From a virus: a stretch of DNA of 21,138 nucleotides. The notes beneath the pieces are model-generated. The model did not search any database, had not been told where the DNA came from, and worked only from the letters and a program-made list of their open reading frames with translations. The stretch covers positions 1 to 21,138 of the IMG/VR virus record IMGVR_UViG_3300005935_000181; one strand, written 5' to 3'. The translations under genes were made by a program, and so were the position numbers. Within the stretch, counting starts at the first letter, position 1, and each line of letters opens with the position of its first letter. Of this stretch, positions 8,704-16,181 are shown in pieces.

Positions 8704-9236
8704 ACTGCTCTTCCTACAAAATATTTGTTGTCTTGTAACCATTCATCTGTAATTTCCCACCCAAAAGACTCAATGAAAGTCTTTATTTCCCATTTGCCTT
8801 TATAGACGTGCTTATGAAACTCACTAGGAGAATTAATAGGTATTGAGAATATTAGCTCCTTCCCCTTTATTGCTTCCAAGAAATTCTCGGGACGCTCTAA
8901 ATGTTCTATTGTTTCCAGAGAAACGATTGTATCAAAACCTCCTTCTATTTCATACATTTGCCTTTCCAAATCTATCTGTTCAAACGCCAACAAGGGGAAT
9001 TGCTTCTCTGCGTAAAGTATCGAATCAGCGTCTTTGTCTATTCCAATAACATCACCCGCAACAAGGCTTAATAGCCAAGTCCCATATCCCGTTCCACAAG
9101 AAGCGTCTAATACGCTTTTTCCCATCACGAATTGCAACGCCCACACATACCTTTCCAAATGCTTACGTAGTATTCGTACCTCAGCGGCGTTATTATTCAT
9201 CTTATCAAACACAACTCTTTCTCCTGTAAATTCCAT
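8700..9236 (-). CDS. SAM-dependent class I methyltransferase, 178 aa
   Basis: The SAM-binding motif I is clear (SVLDASCGTGYGT, residues 41-53), followed by VIGIDKDADSI with the acidic residue at the end of strand 2 (Asp67). The post-motif region FDTIVSLETIEHLERPENFL (101-120) is typical of the Methyltransf_11/UbiE-type family acting on small molecules or sugars rather than on DNA; no DNA methylase NPPY/DPPY motif is present. It sits between two glycosyltransferases, with a one-base overlap (TAATG) upstream and an ATGA overlap downstream, so the three are a coupled cassette. O-methylation of a transferred sugar is a plausible but unproven role. Confidence 0.8.
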   Translation of the reverse strand: MEFTGERVVFDKMNNNAAEVRILRKHLERYVWALQFVMGKSVLDASCGTGYGTWLLSLVAGDVIGIDKDADSILYAEKQFPLLAFEQIDLERQMYEIEGGFDTIVSLETIEHLERPENFLEAIKGKELIFSIPINSPSEFHKHVYKGKWEIKTFIESFGWEITDEWLQDNKYFVGRAV

Positions 9237-10606
9237 TAAAAGGATGGAAAGCTTGCAGCCGTCCTTTCTTTAAATAGTTTTGTGTCCTCATCTTTACTCG
9301 ACATTGCAACTTTTGCAACATCATCATACTTAGCAAGCCCAAGTTTTGCTTGATTGTGCCACAATACTGCACTCGGACAATAACCATAATTACCTTCTTT
9401 TTGTGCTTTCAATGTCAATTCTCTGTCTGGATGATAATGTTTATATCCTTCAAAAAATAACTTACTATTTCCCAGATTTCTCCAGGTATTTCTACTAACA
9501 AGTCCGTGAGAAGCGTGCCTTCCATTCCAACATCCATCATTGAAACAAATTAAAGCATCTCTTAATGGAAATCTCTGCTCCATAAAATCAATAGCCTGTG
9601 TTAACCATTGATCTCCTGGTATTACATCATCTGCCATATATACAAAATAGAAACTCTCTGGATTTGCTTCTATTCCCATATTTATACTCTTTGCATATCC
9701 TTGATACTTCTTAACTTCTGTCCATTCAACTGGACACCCTGCTGCTTTTGCCTCTTTCAAAACCTTAATTGTTTCTTTACCCTCTGCAATTACATAAATA
9801 TTATAATTTAAATATGCAGTTCTATGCCCAATCACTTGTAACATATGATTTAACTGTGAAGCCCTGTGAGCTGTTGGGAATACTAAAGTACACTTGCCTA
9901 GTTCCTTGTGTTTATCTTCGTCTGGATGCTTCTCCACGTACTCTAACCACGTACTCTCATTGATTATCTGTTTCCCAATATGGTCAGGTCTTATTTCCAT
10001 ATCTACAAATATTTCTACACCAACATCTCGAAGTCTTTTACAATACCAAATATCGTGTCCTTGTTTATAAGTACCATCAAAAGGTAAATGAAAATTCTTC
10101 CCATAATAGAACCAACAGTCTTCACCTAACTTTTTGATTGCTGATTTCTTTGTCCAAAAACCGCCTGTACCAACCGCATCGACTTCAAGTAATCCCGTCT
10201 TCGGTAATTCTCGAGGGTCCATTGCCTGAAATGGTCTATGATTTGAATCATTTACTATCCTATACAAAATCGGTTCAAATGGAGATCTTCTTTTGAAATA
10301 TACACAACCCATTGCATCCTTATTATGCTCGTAATACTTTATAAGCATATCATTCGGATAAATCATATCTGCATCCAAGTGCATAATAGCATCGTTATCA
10401 CCATAATCTTCGTCTAGAAACCTCTTCAACATTGAGTTTCTGTTCTGATCGGTTCTGACTCCACTTGCTTTAGCATAAGCAACTTTTACATCAGGATATT
10501 TAGATTTGAATGCAAGTAGCATATATATTACAGACTCGTAACATTCTGGTATGACAAACTCAGGAGTTGCCATTGCTACCATGATCTTCTTGGGGTGTTT
10601 ACTCAT
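9236..10606 (-). CDS. Two-domain glycosyltransferase, 456 aa
   Basis: Two GT-A-like modules are visible. Module 1 (about 1-230) has IMHLDADMIYP with DxD at Asp78-Ala-Asp80, VGTGGFW (145-151), QGHDIWYCKRLRDVGVEIFV (182-201) and His209. Module 2 (about 238-456) starts CTLVFPTAHRASQLNHML, continues with YAKSINMGIEA and FVYMADDVIPGDQW (acidic triad Asp326-Asp327), and ends with HPDRELTLKAQKEG and a late histidine in VLWHNQ. Module 1 is the paralogue of the 214-aa enzyme downstream. Two active sites in one chain suggest synthesis of a disaccharide or sequential transfers. The gene starts 15 bases after a terminator stem with no Shine-Dalgarno, which may keep expression below that of capsid genes. 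Confidence 0.8.
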   Translation of the reverse strand: MSKHPKKIMVAMATPEFVIPECYESVIYMLLAFKSKYPDVKVAYAKASGVRTDQNRNSMLKRFLDEDYGDNDAIMHLDADMIYPNDMLIKYYEHNKDAMGCVYFKRRSPFEPILYRIVNDSNHRPFQAMDPRELPKTGLLEVDAVGTGGFWTKKSAIKKLGEDCWFYYGKNFHLPFDGTYKQGHDIWYCKRLRDVGVEIFVDMEIRPDHIGKQIINESTWLEYVEKHPDEDKHKELGKCTLVFPTAHRASQLNHMLQVIGHRTAYLNYNIYVIAEGKETIKVLKEAKAAGCPVEWTEVKKYQGYAKSINMGIEANPESFYFVYMADDVIPGDQWLTQAIDFMEQRFPLRDALICFNDGCWNGRHASHGLVSRNTWRNLGNSKLFFEGYKHYHPDRELTLKAQKEGNYGYCPSAVLWHNQAKLGLAKYDDVAKVAMSSKDEDTKLFKERTAASFPSF

Positions 10607-10614
10607 AGCGGTTA

Positions 10615-10648
10615 TAATAAAATAGGGAAGCGTTATTGCTTCCCTATT
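10615..10648 (-). terminator. Intrinsic terminator between decoration and glycosyltransferase genes
   Basis: A perfect 11-bp stem (AATAGGGAAGC at 10621-10631 and GCTTCCCTATT at 10638-10648) closes a 6-base loop. On the minus strand it is followed by a T-rich tail (CTATTTTATTATAA). It ends the capsid unit, but the next start codon is only about 15 bases further on, with no promoter between. The downstream cassette is therefore probably fed by read-through. Confidence 0.7.
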
Positions 10649-10678
10649 AATTTAACACACTCGAACTGTAATATCAAC

Positions 10679-11149
10679 TTAGAAGATATTTACAGAAACA
10701 ACTGCTCTTGTTGTCGTATCGTCTGCAAGTGCAAATCCTAAGACATTGTGACTTGTAACAGCAACTGTTGAGCCTGCTGCAACTGTGTCAATTCCACCAT
10801 CTGTTGAAGCATGAGGAGTCACTCCATCTCCTGCGGCTACTGAACCATCAGAAAGAACCGAAGTGTGAACTCCTTTAACTAAAACCCATCCATAATAATC
10901 TGCTGTGATTGTTCCTATTCCAACACCTGCAGGAATTTCTCCAATTGCAGACCCTCCTGTTGCATCGGCACTCACTATTGAATCATCAGCTGCATCGGCG
11001 ACTGTAACAACGTATCCGTTTGCAACGGCTATATCAACAGCTTGTACATATCTATATATCTTACCATCAGCTGCTTGTCTATAAGCTCCTGGTGTATCAG
11101 TAGCTGTTGCATCATTAGCTGCCAACTTTGTCGCATTTATACTTTTCAT
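10679..11149 (-). CDS. Capsid decoration-like protein, 156 aa
   Basis: The protein is small, acidic and rich in Ala, Gly, Val and Thr. A repetitive beta pattern includes GEIPAGVGIGTITADYYGWV (about 89-108), then LVKGVHTSVLSDGSVAAGDG and a C-terminal strand RAVVSVNIF. The 'YGWV...G......G...GD.....' layout is typical of head decoration or capsid fibre proteins encoded immediately after the major capsid gene, which is its position here. No enzymatic motif is seen. The start is preceded by a weak AAAGAAG element. A hairpin of six pairs (11178-11183 with 11195-11200) lies in the 67-base gap after the capsid gene. Confidence 0.65.
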   Translation of the reverse strand: MKSINATKLAANDATATDTPGAYRQAADGKIYRYVQAVDIAVANGYVVTVADAADDSIVSADATGGSAIGEIPAGVGIGTITADYYGWVLVKGVHTSVLSDGSVAAGDGVTPHASTDGGIDTVAAGSTVAVTSHNVLGFALADDTTTRAVVSVNIF

Positions 11150-11216
11150 TCTTCTTTTTCTAAACTATATGTAGAAATCGGTTAGTTATAGTGCAACCGA
11201 AAATCACACAAAGACA

Positions 11217-12158
11217 CTAAGCAGTCTTTCCTCGCATTGCCCCAAGTGAAGCACGTCTATCACAAACAATATTACCCATCCATAAAACCTGTGCAGTTCT
11301 TGCATCTTGATTTGTTGGCTTGATAAATTCTGTCGTCTCAAAGTTTCGTCCCTCCATTACATGGAAATATAAATGCTTTGAGTTGATAAAGTACATATTG
11401 CTTGAAGTACAATTCTCATCCCATACTAAAGGTCTTCCTTTGAACTCAAGTGCTGTAAATCCAGCATCTCCAAGCATTTTTCCTGCTTTTGATCTTGATT
11501 CATAGTTGATGTTAAGCTTTGCAGCCATTAATGACTCATATTTTTCATATAAAGTCTGGTCTGTAACTATAATATCAGGACTATCAGTCCCACCTTTTGA
11601 ACAAGAGTTAAATGTATTGGTCATATCAGCTAAAGATAGCGTTTCTGCTGTCTCGTCTGTATCAGCTCTCCAATAAGCATGTGTAGCACCAGCAATTCCA
11701 CCGTAAGTACCAGTCTCTTGAATTGCAGCATCTACACCTACAATATCATCCGAATCTGAACCAGATCCAAAGAATCCTGTAGTTAAGTCAGCGACTAAAG
11801 ACATTTCTGATTGTTTTACTTTTGATTCTAACAAGTTGATGAGTTGTCTTTCTCCTCTGTTCTTCATCTCTTCCTCACCTGAAATTGTGATAGAAGCGTA
11901 GTACAGTTTCCAGTTATATTCTGCAACTGTTACTGCAGGTTGTGCTGTTACATCTAGTTCATCATAACCAGAATAGCTACCAGCTGTTTCGTTGGTTGCA
12001 TACATTATTGGAACAACAATTCTCTCACCACCACTTGACATTTTTTGCTTTTCTTTCATTAAGAAGAATGCAGCATTAGAGTCGAAAATATTATCGACCA
12101 ACTGATTTTTGTATTCTTTTAATGTTGTTGAAAGCAGTTCTGTGTAACTTGCGTTCAT
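11217..12158 (-). CDS. Major capsid protein (HK97-fold type), 313 aa
   Basis: The length and order (directly after a scaffold gene, before a decoration-like gene) are those of a major capsid protein. The N-terminus (LLSTTLKEYKNQLVDNIFDS) is helical. A segment SGGERIVVPIMYATNET and YNWKLYYASITISGEEEMKN at about 80-100 matches the E-loop/spine entry seen in several HK97-fold coats ('w......i.isg.e...N.G'). The C-terminus has the P-domain-like GRPLVWDENCTSSNMYFINS and HLYFHVMEGRNF, typical of these coats. The start codon is preceded only by A/T-rich sequence with no Shine-Dalgarno, surprising for what should be the most abundant phage protein. Confidence 0.85.
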   Translation of the reverse strand: MNASYTELLSTTLKEYKNQLVDNIFDSNAAFFLMKEKQKMSSGGERIVVPIMYATNETAGSYSGYDELDVTAQPAVTVAEYNWKLYYASITISGEEEMKNRGERQLINLLESKVKQSEMSLVADLTTGFFGSGSDSDDIVGVDAAIQETGTYGGIAGATHAYWRADTDETAETLSLADMTNTFNSCSKGGTDSPDIIVTDQTLYEKYESLMAAKLNINYESRSKAGKMLGDAGFTALEFKGRPLVWDENCTSSNMYFINSKHLYFHVMEGRNFETTEFIKPTNQDARTAQVLWMGNIVCDRRASLGAMRGKTA

Positions 12159-12178
12159 TAATATTAAAAACTCATATA

Positions 12179-12964
12179 TTACTTACCTATTTTGCTCCTT
12201 GCTATTTCTGCTGCCTCTTGAATTGTCCTAGCTTTTTTGTTGTTTCCAACTACACCAGAGGAACTAACATCTCCCCCTTTTGCTTTGGCTTCCGCTGTTT
12301 CCTTCTTTAGAGATGCTCTCAATGTATCAAACTCTTTCGTCAACGCTTCCTTAGCTGTTGTATATGCTTGATCAACTGGCAGACCTCTTGCGATATTGCC
12401 AGCCATTAAATCCTCTAAGGCGGTGTTATCTTTTACATCTGGATACTTCGTGTAGATTTGATCTACCTGAGCCTTTACTTGAGCATCACTTTGTTGTTGT
12501 TGCCAACCCTCCCTTACAGGTTCGTATGGTTTCAGCAATGTTTTCATGTCCTCAAGCAGTAGGTTTCGAGTATCTTCAAATGTATATCCTCTCACCTCTT
12601 CGTCTGTAACCACTCTGCGACCTTCTTTATCCATTTGCACTTGTGGTTGCACTGGCTGTTGCGGTTGCCTATTCTGTTGTGCTAAAAGCGCTGGGTTCTC
12701 AAGTAACCTATCCAGCAATTGAGCTTTTTCTTCGGTTGCCTTGTGGTCGCCTAACTTTGATTGAAGTTCAGAGTAGCTCTTCGCTAAATCCTCTGGGTTC
12801 TTAAAGTTACTTGGTAGCCATTCAGGTCTATCCGAAACTTCCGCAGACACTACATCATCTTGCGAATCAGTCGTTTCTACTTCTGCATTTGTGTCTTCTG
12901 AAACTGCAGCGGTTTCATCAGTAGTTGTCTCTTGCGAGGCTACTGTAGTTTCTTCTCCATCCAT
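12179..12964 (-). CDS. Scaffolding protein, 261 aa
   Basis: The protein is highly charged. An acidic Thr/Glu-rich N-terminus (1-45) precedes the signature RPEWLPSNFKNPEDLAKSY followed by SELQSKLG (46-72), widespread in phage scaffolds. A Gln/Pro-rich linker lies at about 95-112, and helical segments and a basic C-terminus (AKAKGG; ending EIARSKIGK) follow. The basic helical C-terminus is where scaffolds of the P22/T7 class contact the coat. It lies 20 bases upstream of the major capsid gene. It begins the capsid transcription unit after a 254-base structured gap, and its start has an A-rich leader with no Shine-Dalgarno. Confidence 0.85.
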   Translation of the reverse strand: MDGEETTVASQETTTDETAAVSEDTNAEVETTDSQDDVVSAEVSDRPEWLPSNFKNPEDLAKSYSELQSKLGDHKATEEKAQLLDRLLENPALLAQQNRQPQQPVQPQVQMDKEGRRVVTDEEVRGYTFEDTRNLLLEDMKTLLKPYEPVREGWQQQQSDAQVKAQVDQIYTKYPDVKDNTALEDLMAGNIARGLPVDQAYTTAKEALTKEFDTLRASLKKETAEAKAKGGDVSSSGVVGNNKKARTIQEAAEIARSKIGK

Positions 12965-13218
12965 TTTAGTTATGGGTTCTAAATATAAAATACGAATTGT
13001 CCCTTGCGGGGTTCATGGATTAGAATTATCCACTATTAAAAAGGTTAGAATAAGAATGGAGAGGGCAAAAACCATTCCCCAACATTATCCTTACCCTCTC
13101 TATTCTGTTTCTAAAGAGCTATCAAAAAGAGAACCTTTCGGCTCTCTTAGATGAAGGACACCGCTAAGAATCCTCCATCTAGGAAAACCTAAATGAACTT
13201 AGCGGTTATATCAAATTG
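12965..13218 (-). other. 254-base structured non-coding gap before scaffold
   Basis: No credible gene lies here. Three hairpins can be drawn: 13160-13168 with 13198-13206 (9 perfect pairs, ACCGCTAAG), a terminator at 13124-13148, and 13053-13065 with 13094-13106 (AGAATGGAGAGGG, 12 of 13 pairs, 28-base loop). The left part (12965-13050) holds no clear -35/-10 pair. The region separates the packaging/portal unit from the capsid unit and may hold the capsid unit's promoter or leader, but I could not place a convincing promoter. Confidence 0.5.
13124..13148 (-). terminator. Intrinsic terminator with GAAA tetraloop
   Basis: Read on the minus strand the stem AAGAGAGCC pairs with GGTTCTCTT (nine pairs, one G-U) around a GAAA tetraloop, and is followed by TTT, so five T in a row end the structure. 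It lies about 70 bases after the stop of the 62-aa gene and ends the packaging/portal unit. Confidence 0.75.
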
Positions 13219-13407
13219 TTAAAGAATTAAATCACCTTTGCTAAATGTTCCGAAAGATCTTATCGCATAAACATGACCATCGTCTCTCAACTCTTCCCTT
13301 CCTGAATTTATTAATCCTCCGTGCCTCAGGTTGCATTCAGTACACTCTATCATATTTCCTCCACGAGATACAAACTTATGACTCTTCGCCATCTCGTTCT
13401 TGTTCAT
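13219..13407 (-). CDS. Small CxxC protein, 62 aa
   Basis: The start chosen (MNKNEMAKSHKF, ATG at 13405-13407) has GGAGGAG a few bases upstream and overlaps the end of the preceding gene by 32 bases. A start at 13476 would overlap by about 100 bases, and one at 13392 has no ribosome binding site. The protein contains IECTECNLRHGG, a Cys-x2-Cys followed by His at about residues 22-29, possibly half of a metal site. It has no other recognisable domain. It is the last gene before a tetraloop terminator. Position between portal and scaffold suggests a head-assembly or accessory function, but none can be assigned. Confidence 0.6.
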   Translation of the reverse strand: MNKNEMAKSHKFVSRGGNMIECTECNLRHGGLINSGREELRDDGHVYAIRSFGTFSKGDLIL

Positions 13408-13708
13408 CTTCTCCTCCATCAGCAACTTGTCCATCTGATCCTTTGCCGTCTGGTCTATCACTTGATCCTCTTTCATTCTTTCTGCCTGCTAATCTAAACG
13501 CTCTAGCCATTTTTGAATAATCTTTATCTCCATCATCTGTCAACATCGCACTATCTATCATGCTACCTCTTACATCTTCAACATCAACAAGCAAATCCTT
13601 ATCAGTATTGGATACCTTGCCTTTAATCATTATTGCAACATCATCACCTGCTTTTAAGTCAAGACCTAACTTCTTTGCCATATCTGGCGTTAGTGTTATC
13701 TTATTCAA
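13376..13708 (-). CDS. Acidic small protein between portal and scaffold, 110 aa
   Basis: The frame opens at a TTG (13706-13708), giving NKITLTPDMAKKLGLDLKAG. The beginning resembles the strand-turn pattern of AbrB-like or small chaperone-like proteins (TPDMAKKLGLDLKAGDDV, then VAIMIKGKVSN), but the match is weak. The last 35 residues are polar and disordered (SSDRPDGKGSDGQVADGGED). Head-maturation or small structural proteins often occupy this locus in podovirus-like phages. The TTG overlaps the stop of the 59-aa gene by 8 bases. An in-frame ATG nine codons further in has no ribosome binding site, so TTG is preferred with moderate certainty. Confidence 0.6.
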   Translation of the reverse strand: MNKITLTPDMAKKLGLDLKAGDDVAIMIKGKVSNTDKDLLVDVEDVRGSMIDSAMLTDDGDKDYSKMARAFRLAGRKNERGSSDRPDGKGSDGQVADGGEDEQERDGEES

Positions 13709-13880
13709 CCTTTACATCTACCTCAATTAATATCTTGGCAATGGACTTTCCTTTGCTTTTCTTTGTTTTCTTCTTTTTAAGTTTCTTTTTTTTTGCAGAC
13801 TCATAAGCAGCGTACATACCATCAGGTCTCAATATTCCCTTCAAATTATAATCTTGTAGCGTTCCTGTTAATAAGTTCAT
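13701..13880 (-). CDS. Lysine-rich small protein, 59 aa
   Basis: An ATG at 13878-13880 overlaps the portal TGA (ATGA) and has AGGAGAGG seven bases upstream, one of the best ribosome binding sites in the window. The 59-residue product has a short hydrophobic-polar start (MNLLTGTLQDYNLKGILRPD), then a run of 15 lysines within 20 residues (about 30-46, KKKKLKKKKTKKSKGK). It ends in a short acidic strand (ILIEVDVKVE). Such a highly basic segment probably binds nucleic acid or acidic protein surfaces. Coupling to portal suggests a head or packaging role; no family was recognised. Confidence 0.7.
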   Translation of the reverse strand: MNLLTGTLQDYNLKGILRPDGMYAAYESAKKKKLKKKKTKKSKGKSIAKILIEVDVKVE

Positions 13881-15706
13881 AATGCTGCAGCCTCTCCTGA
13901 AATATTACCAGCAGTTTCACCGCCAACTCCACCTAATTGTGGAACACCTTGCTGTGGTGCTTGTCCTACCACCTGTTGTTGTCTTTGCATCAGTTGCTGT
14001 TGTGTAGCAACTAACTTCTCGGGATCTATTCCTACATCCATCATTCTAGCCACAATCTTCAAAACTTCTGTACTATTAGCTGATTGGTCTTTCTGGGTTA
14101 ATCCATAAAGCTCTACAGCACGTTTCAATCGTATTTCTTTATTAGTTTGTGGCATTATCGTCACTTTAATCTTTGGAGCTTCTACAATAGCATTCTTTCG
14201 TAACTTAACCACGAGAACATTTCCTTCTCTCTTTTGTGTTATATCAAATGGCTTTTCTCCTTGTGGAGTATTGTCCGTATTAGCTATTACCTCTCGAACC
14301 GAATCACTCTTAAATTCTCCAGGATCAAGTGATAAACCACTTCTTTCGGCATAAGATCTTTCTGCCTCTTGAAATTGTCTTACCAAATCCTCGCCAACAA
14401 CCTCGATTATCATTTCGTCATCGTAATTTTGATAGATATTCCACAGAATTAATCTATAAACCTTTTCCATTCCCCATGCAATATTGTCAAATCCTCCTGC
14501 AAGTTTCGTACCACCTTGCTGTGCAACAATTGCTTGTCCTGTCGCTGTCGATACACCCTGCATTGTCTGATCTCCGCCAACCATTCCAGAGATCATCTCT
14601 ATAAATCTTTCTGTATCATTAGCATACATCAGAACGGCTGGATTAAGCTGTGGAACTTCAAGTGCAGCAATAGCACCCATCTGTTTCGCTTCAACTATTA
14701 CTCCATCCTTAGGATCTTTCAAAGAATTAACATCAACATCTGCTCCTTTTTGAACAACCCATTTACTTCTTGCAACTCTACGAACATATCTTCTAGTATC
14801 TTGTTTAATATCGTTTAGATATTCTACAAGAGGTTTAATTAGTCTAATATCACCATAAGGTTGCAATTCCTTGTCTCTGTCTGCATATTCATGATTGAAA
14901 AACATAACGTACGGATTGTACTGCATTGCTTTGTTGCTAAACACCTTGTTTTTAGAGAACAGATAATATGAGCCTTCCTGTTTCTTTTTACCATCTAAAG
15001 CATAAGGTGACCAACATATCCAGAGTTTTATTTTCTTGCCGACTTCTTTCTCGCCAGCAGATAAACCCTCGTCTAAATCCTTATCACCTGTAGTCAAATC
15101 GAGCAAATCGTCATCACTTATTTTTATATTATAAGTTGCTTCTATCTCCTCTTTGCTCTTGAGTATCTCTTCAAAAACACATGAGTTCTCAAGCGTTTTT
15201 CCTGCATCTGACATTGGATAGAACTTCAATGGGTCTATACAATCAACGTGTAATAATTTATCGTCTACAATTTCCTCTTCAACAGTGCCAGGTAGAACCA
15301 ACCCTTTGAATTTATCAATCAATCCTAAATCCTTCTTCTTCGTCTTTACCTCAGTTACAACCTTGATTATACCTTTCCCACCAGAAACAAAATCCGTAAG
15401 CATATTAGACTTGGCATTCTTCAAATCGTATTTAGCCTCTGCATCTTTTAAGATTGCATTGGATATAAATAGCCACTGGATGTTTTCTGGATTCTCGTCT
15501 GTTAGGTGGAGGTCTTCTCCTGCTTGTTTGTAGTTATTGATGATATTCGAGGCAGCCACATTCGCAAGAGGGTAATCAACACTGCCCTCAACAGTACAGT
15601 CGTAATATGATCTATCATTTTTGATTTTGGTATGATATTTTTGGTTATGTTTCTTGGCGAGTGATTTCTTGTTTTTTAGTATCCTTAAAAGCTCGTTATT
15701 TTTCAT
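13877..15706 (-). CDS. Portal protein, 609 aa
   Basis: Length, position two genes after terL and sequence all fit a podoviral portal (P22 gp1-like class). The N-terminus is basic (LLRILKNKKSLAKKH). A DYPLANVAASNIINNYKQAG segment begins the first conserved block, VDCIDPLKFYPMSD (about 154-167) is the typical 'v.p..v..Dp.a' portal strand, and LWICWSPYAL and YNPYVMFFNHEYADRDKELQ precede PYGDIRLIKPLVEYLNDIKQ (helical stem). GMVGGDQTMQGVSTATGQAI and then AWGMEKVYRLILWNIYQNY follow. The last 45 residues are Gln/Gly-rich. It should form the dodecameric DNA channel at the capsid vertex. ATGA overlaps join it to both neighbours. Confidence 0.85.
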   Translation of the reverse strand: MKNNELLRILKNKKSLAKKHNQKYHTKIKNDRSYYDCTVEGSVDYPLANVAASNIINNYKQAGEDLHLTDENPENIQWLFISNAILKDAEAKYDLKNAKSNMLTDFVSGGKGIIKVVTEVKTKKKDLGLIDKFKGLVLPGTVEEEIVDDKLLHVDCIDPLKFYPMSDAGKTLENSCVFEEILKSKEEIEATYNIKISDDDLLDLTTGDKDLDEGLSAGEKEVGKKIKLWICWSPYALDGKKKQEGSYYLFSKNKVFSNKAMQYNPYVMFFNHEYADRDKELQPYGDIRLIKPLVEYLNDIKQDTRRYVRRVARSKWVVQKGADVDVNSLKDPKDGVIVEAKQMGAIAALEVPQLNPAVLMYANDTERFIEMISGMVGGDQTMQGVSTATGQAIVAQQGGTKLAGGFDNIAWGMEKVYRLILWNIYQNYDDEMIIEVVGEDLVRQFQEAERSYAERSGLSLDPGEFKSDSVREVIANTDNTPQGEKPFDITQKREGNVLVVKLRKNAIVEAPKIKVTIMPQTNKEIRLKRAVELYGLTQKDQSANSTEVLKIVARMMDVGIDPEKLVATQQQLMQRQQQVVGQAPQQGVPQLGGVGGETAGNISGEAAAL

Positions 15707-16092
15707 TTTGGTATTATTAATCCTGAGCTAGTTATTGCAACACCATCACCATATTTGTCTTTCCAAAATGGTTTCATATATCTCTTGATATCCAAAGTAC
15801 CATCTTTGATTTTGGATAACAAGCCTTTATACAATCTTGCCTGAGATTTAGCTTTATCCTCTGCCTCATACACATCGCAAATGAATTCCCTGCCAGAGTC
15901 TCTGTCTTCTGGATCTTCCCAATAGACTTCTAGTACTCTGTTTCCATCTTCTATTATAGCAATTTCTTTCTTACTTTTTTCTAAATTATAAGCATCTGTC
16001 TCAAATCTCACGCTAAAACCCCCAGAGAATTTAAGTCTTAATCCCAAGAATCTTGAAATCTGCTCTAATTGTTCTAGTATATATTCTTTCAT
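15703..16092 (-). CDS. Hypothetical protein between terL and portal, 129 aa
   Basis: Not recognised. The protein is soluble, mixed alpha/beta and charged, with an N-terminal helix (MKEYILEQLEQISRFLGLRL), a strand-rich core (FSVRFETDAYNLEKSKKEIA, then RVLEVYWEDPEDRDSG) and a C-terminus ending GVAITSSGLIIPK. Both ends overlap neighbours by ATGA, with the 24-aa peptide gene upstream and portal downstream, so it is translated as part of the portal message. A role in packaging or portal assembly is only a guess from position. Confidence 0.65.
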   Translation of the reverse strand: MKEYILEQLEQISRFLGLRLKFSGGFSVRFETDAYNLEKSKKEIAIIEDGNRVLEVYWEDPEDRDSGREFICDVYEAEDKAKSQARLYKGLLSKIKDGTLDIKRYMKPFWKDKYGDGVAITSSGLIIPK

Positions 16093-16163
16093 TCTTCACA
16101 CATTCTAAGAAAAGTTCTTACAAGCCTGTAAATTATATAAATAATAAAAATGGTGGTAATCAT
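16089..16163 (-). CDS. Predicted 24-aa membrane peptide
   Basis: A 25-codon frame (ATG at 16161-16163, TGA at 16089-16091) reads MITTIFIIYIIYRLVRTFLR followed by MCEE. Residues 2-12 are strongly hydrophobic and are followed by three arginines, so a single membrane-embedded helix is possible. Its TGA overlaps the ATG of the 129-aa gene (ATGA), which supports real translation. There is no Shine-Dalgarno; the start is preceded by ATAACCGCT, a motif also found before the start of the 456-aa glycosyltransferase. It may act as a coupling peptide or a small membrane protein. Confidence 0.45.
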   Translation of the reverse strand: MITTIFIIYIIYRLVRTFLRMCEE

Positions 16164-16181
16164 AGCGGTTATTTTTATAAA

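Noticed and set aside
8704-8742. Longer start for the 214-aa glycosyltransferase
   Set aside because: The ATG at 8701-8703 has AGGAAGAG upstream, an ATGA junction, and begins exactly at the first strand of the Rossmann fold.
13124-13210. tRNA or small structured RNA gene in the portal-scaffold gap
   Set aside because: The hairpins do not make a cloverleaf and there is no TTCGA arm; a terminator explains the strongest one.
13376-13476. Longer version of the 62-aa protein or a programmed frameshift fusing it with the 110-aa protein
   Set aside because: The longer start gives a 100-base overlap, a GGAGGAG site precedes the inner ATG, and no slippery heptamer was seen.
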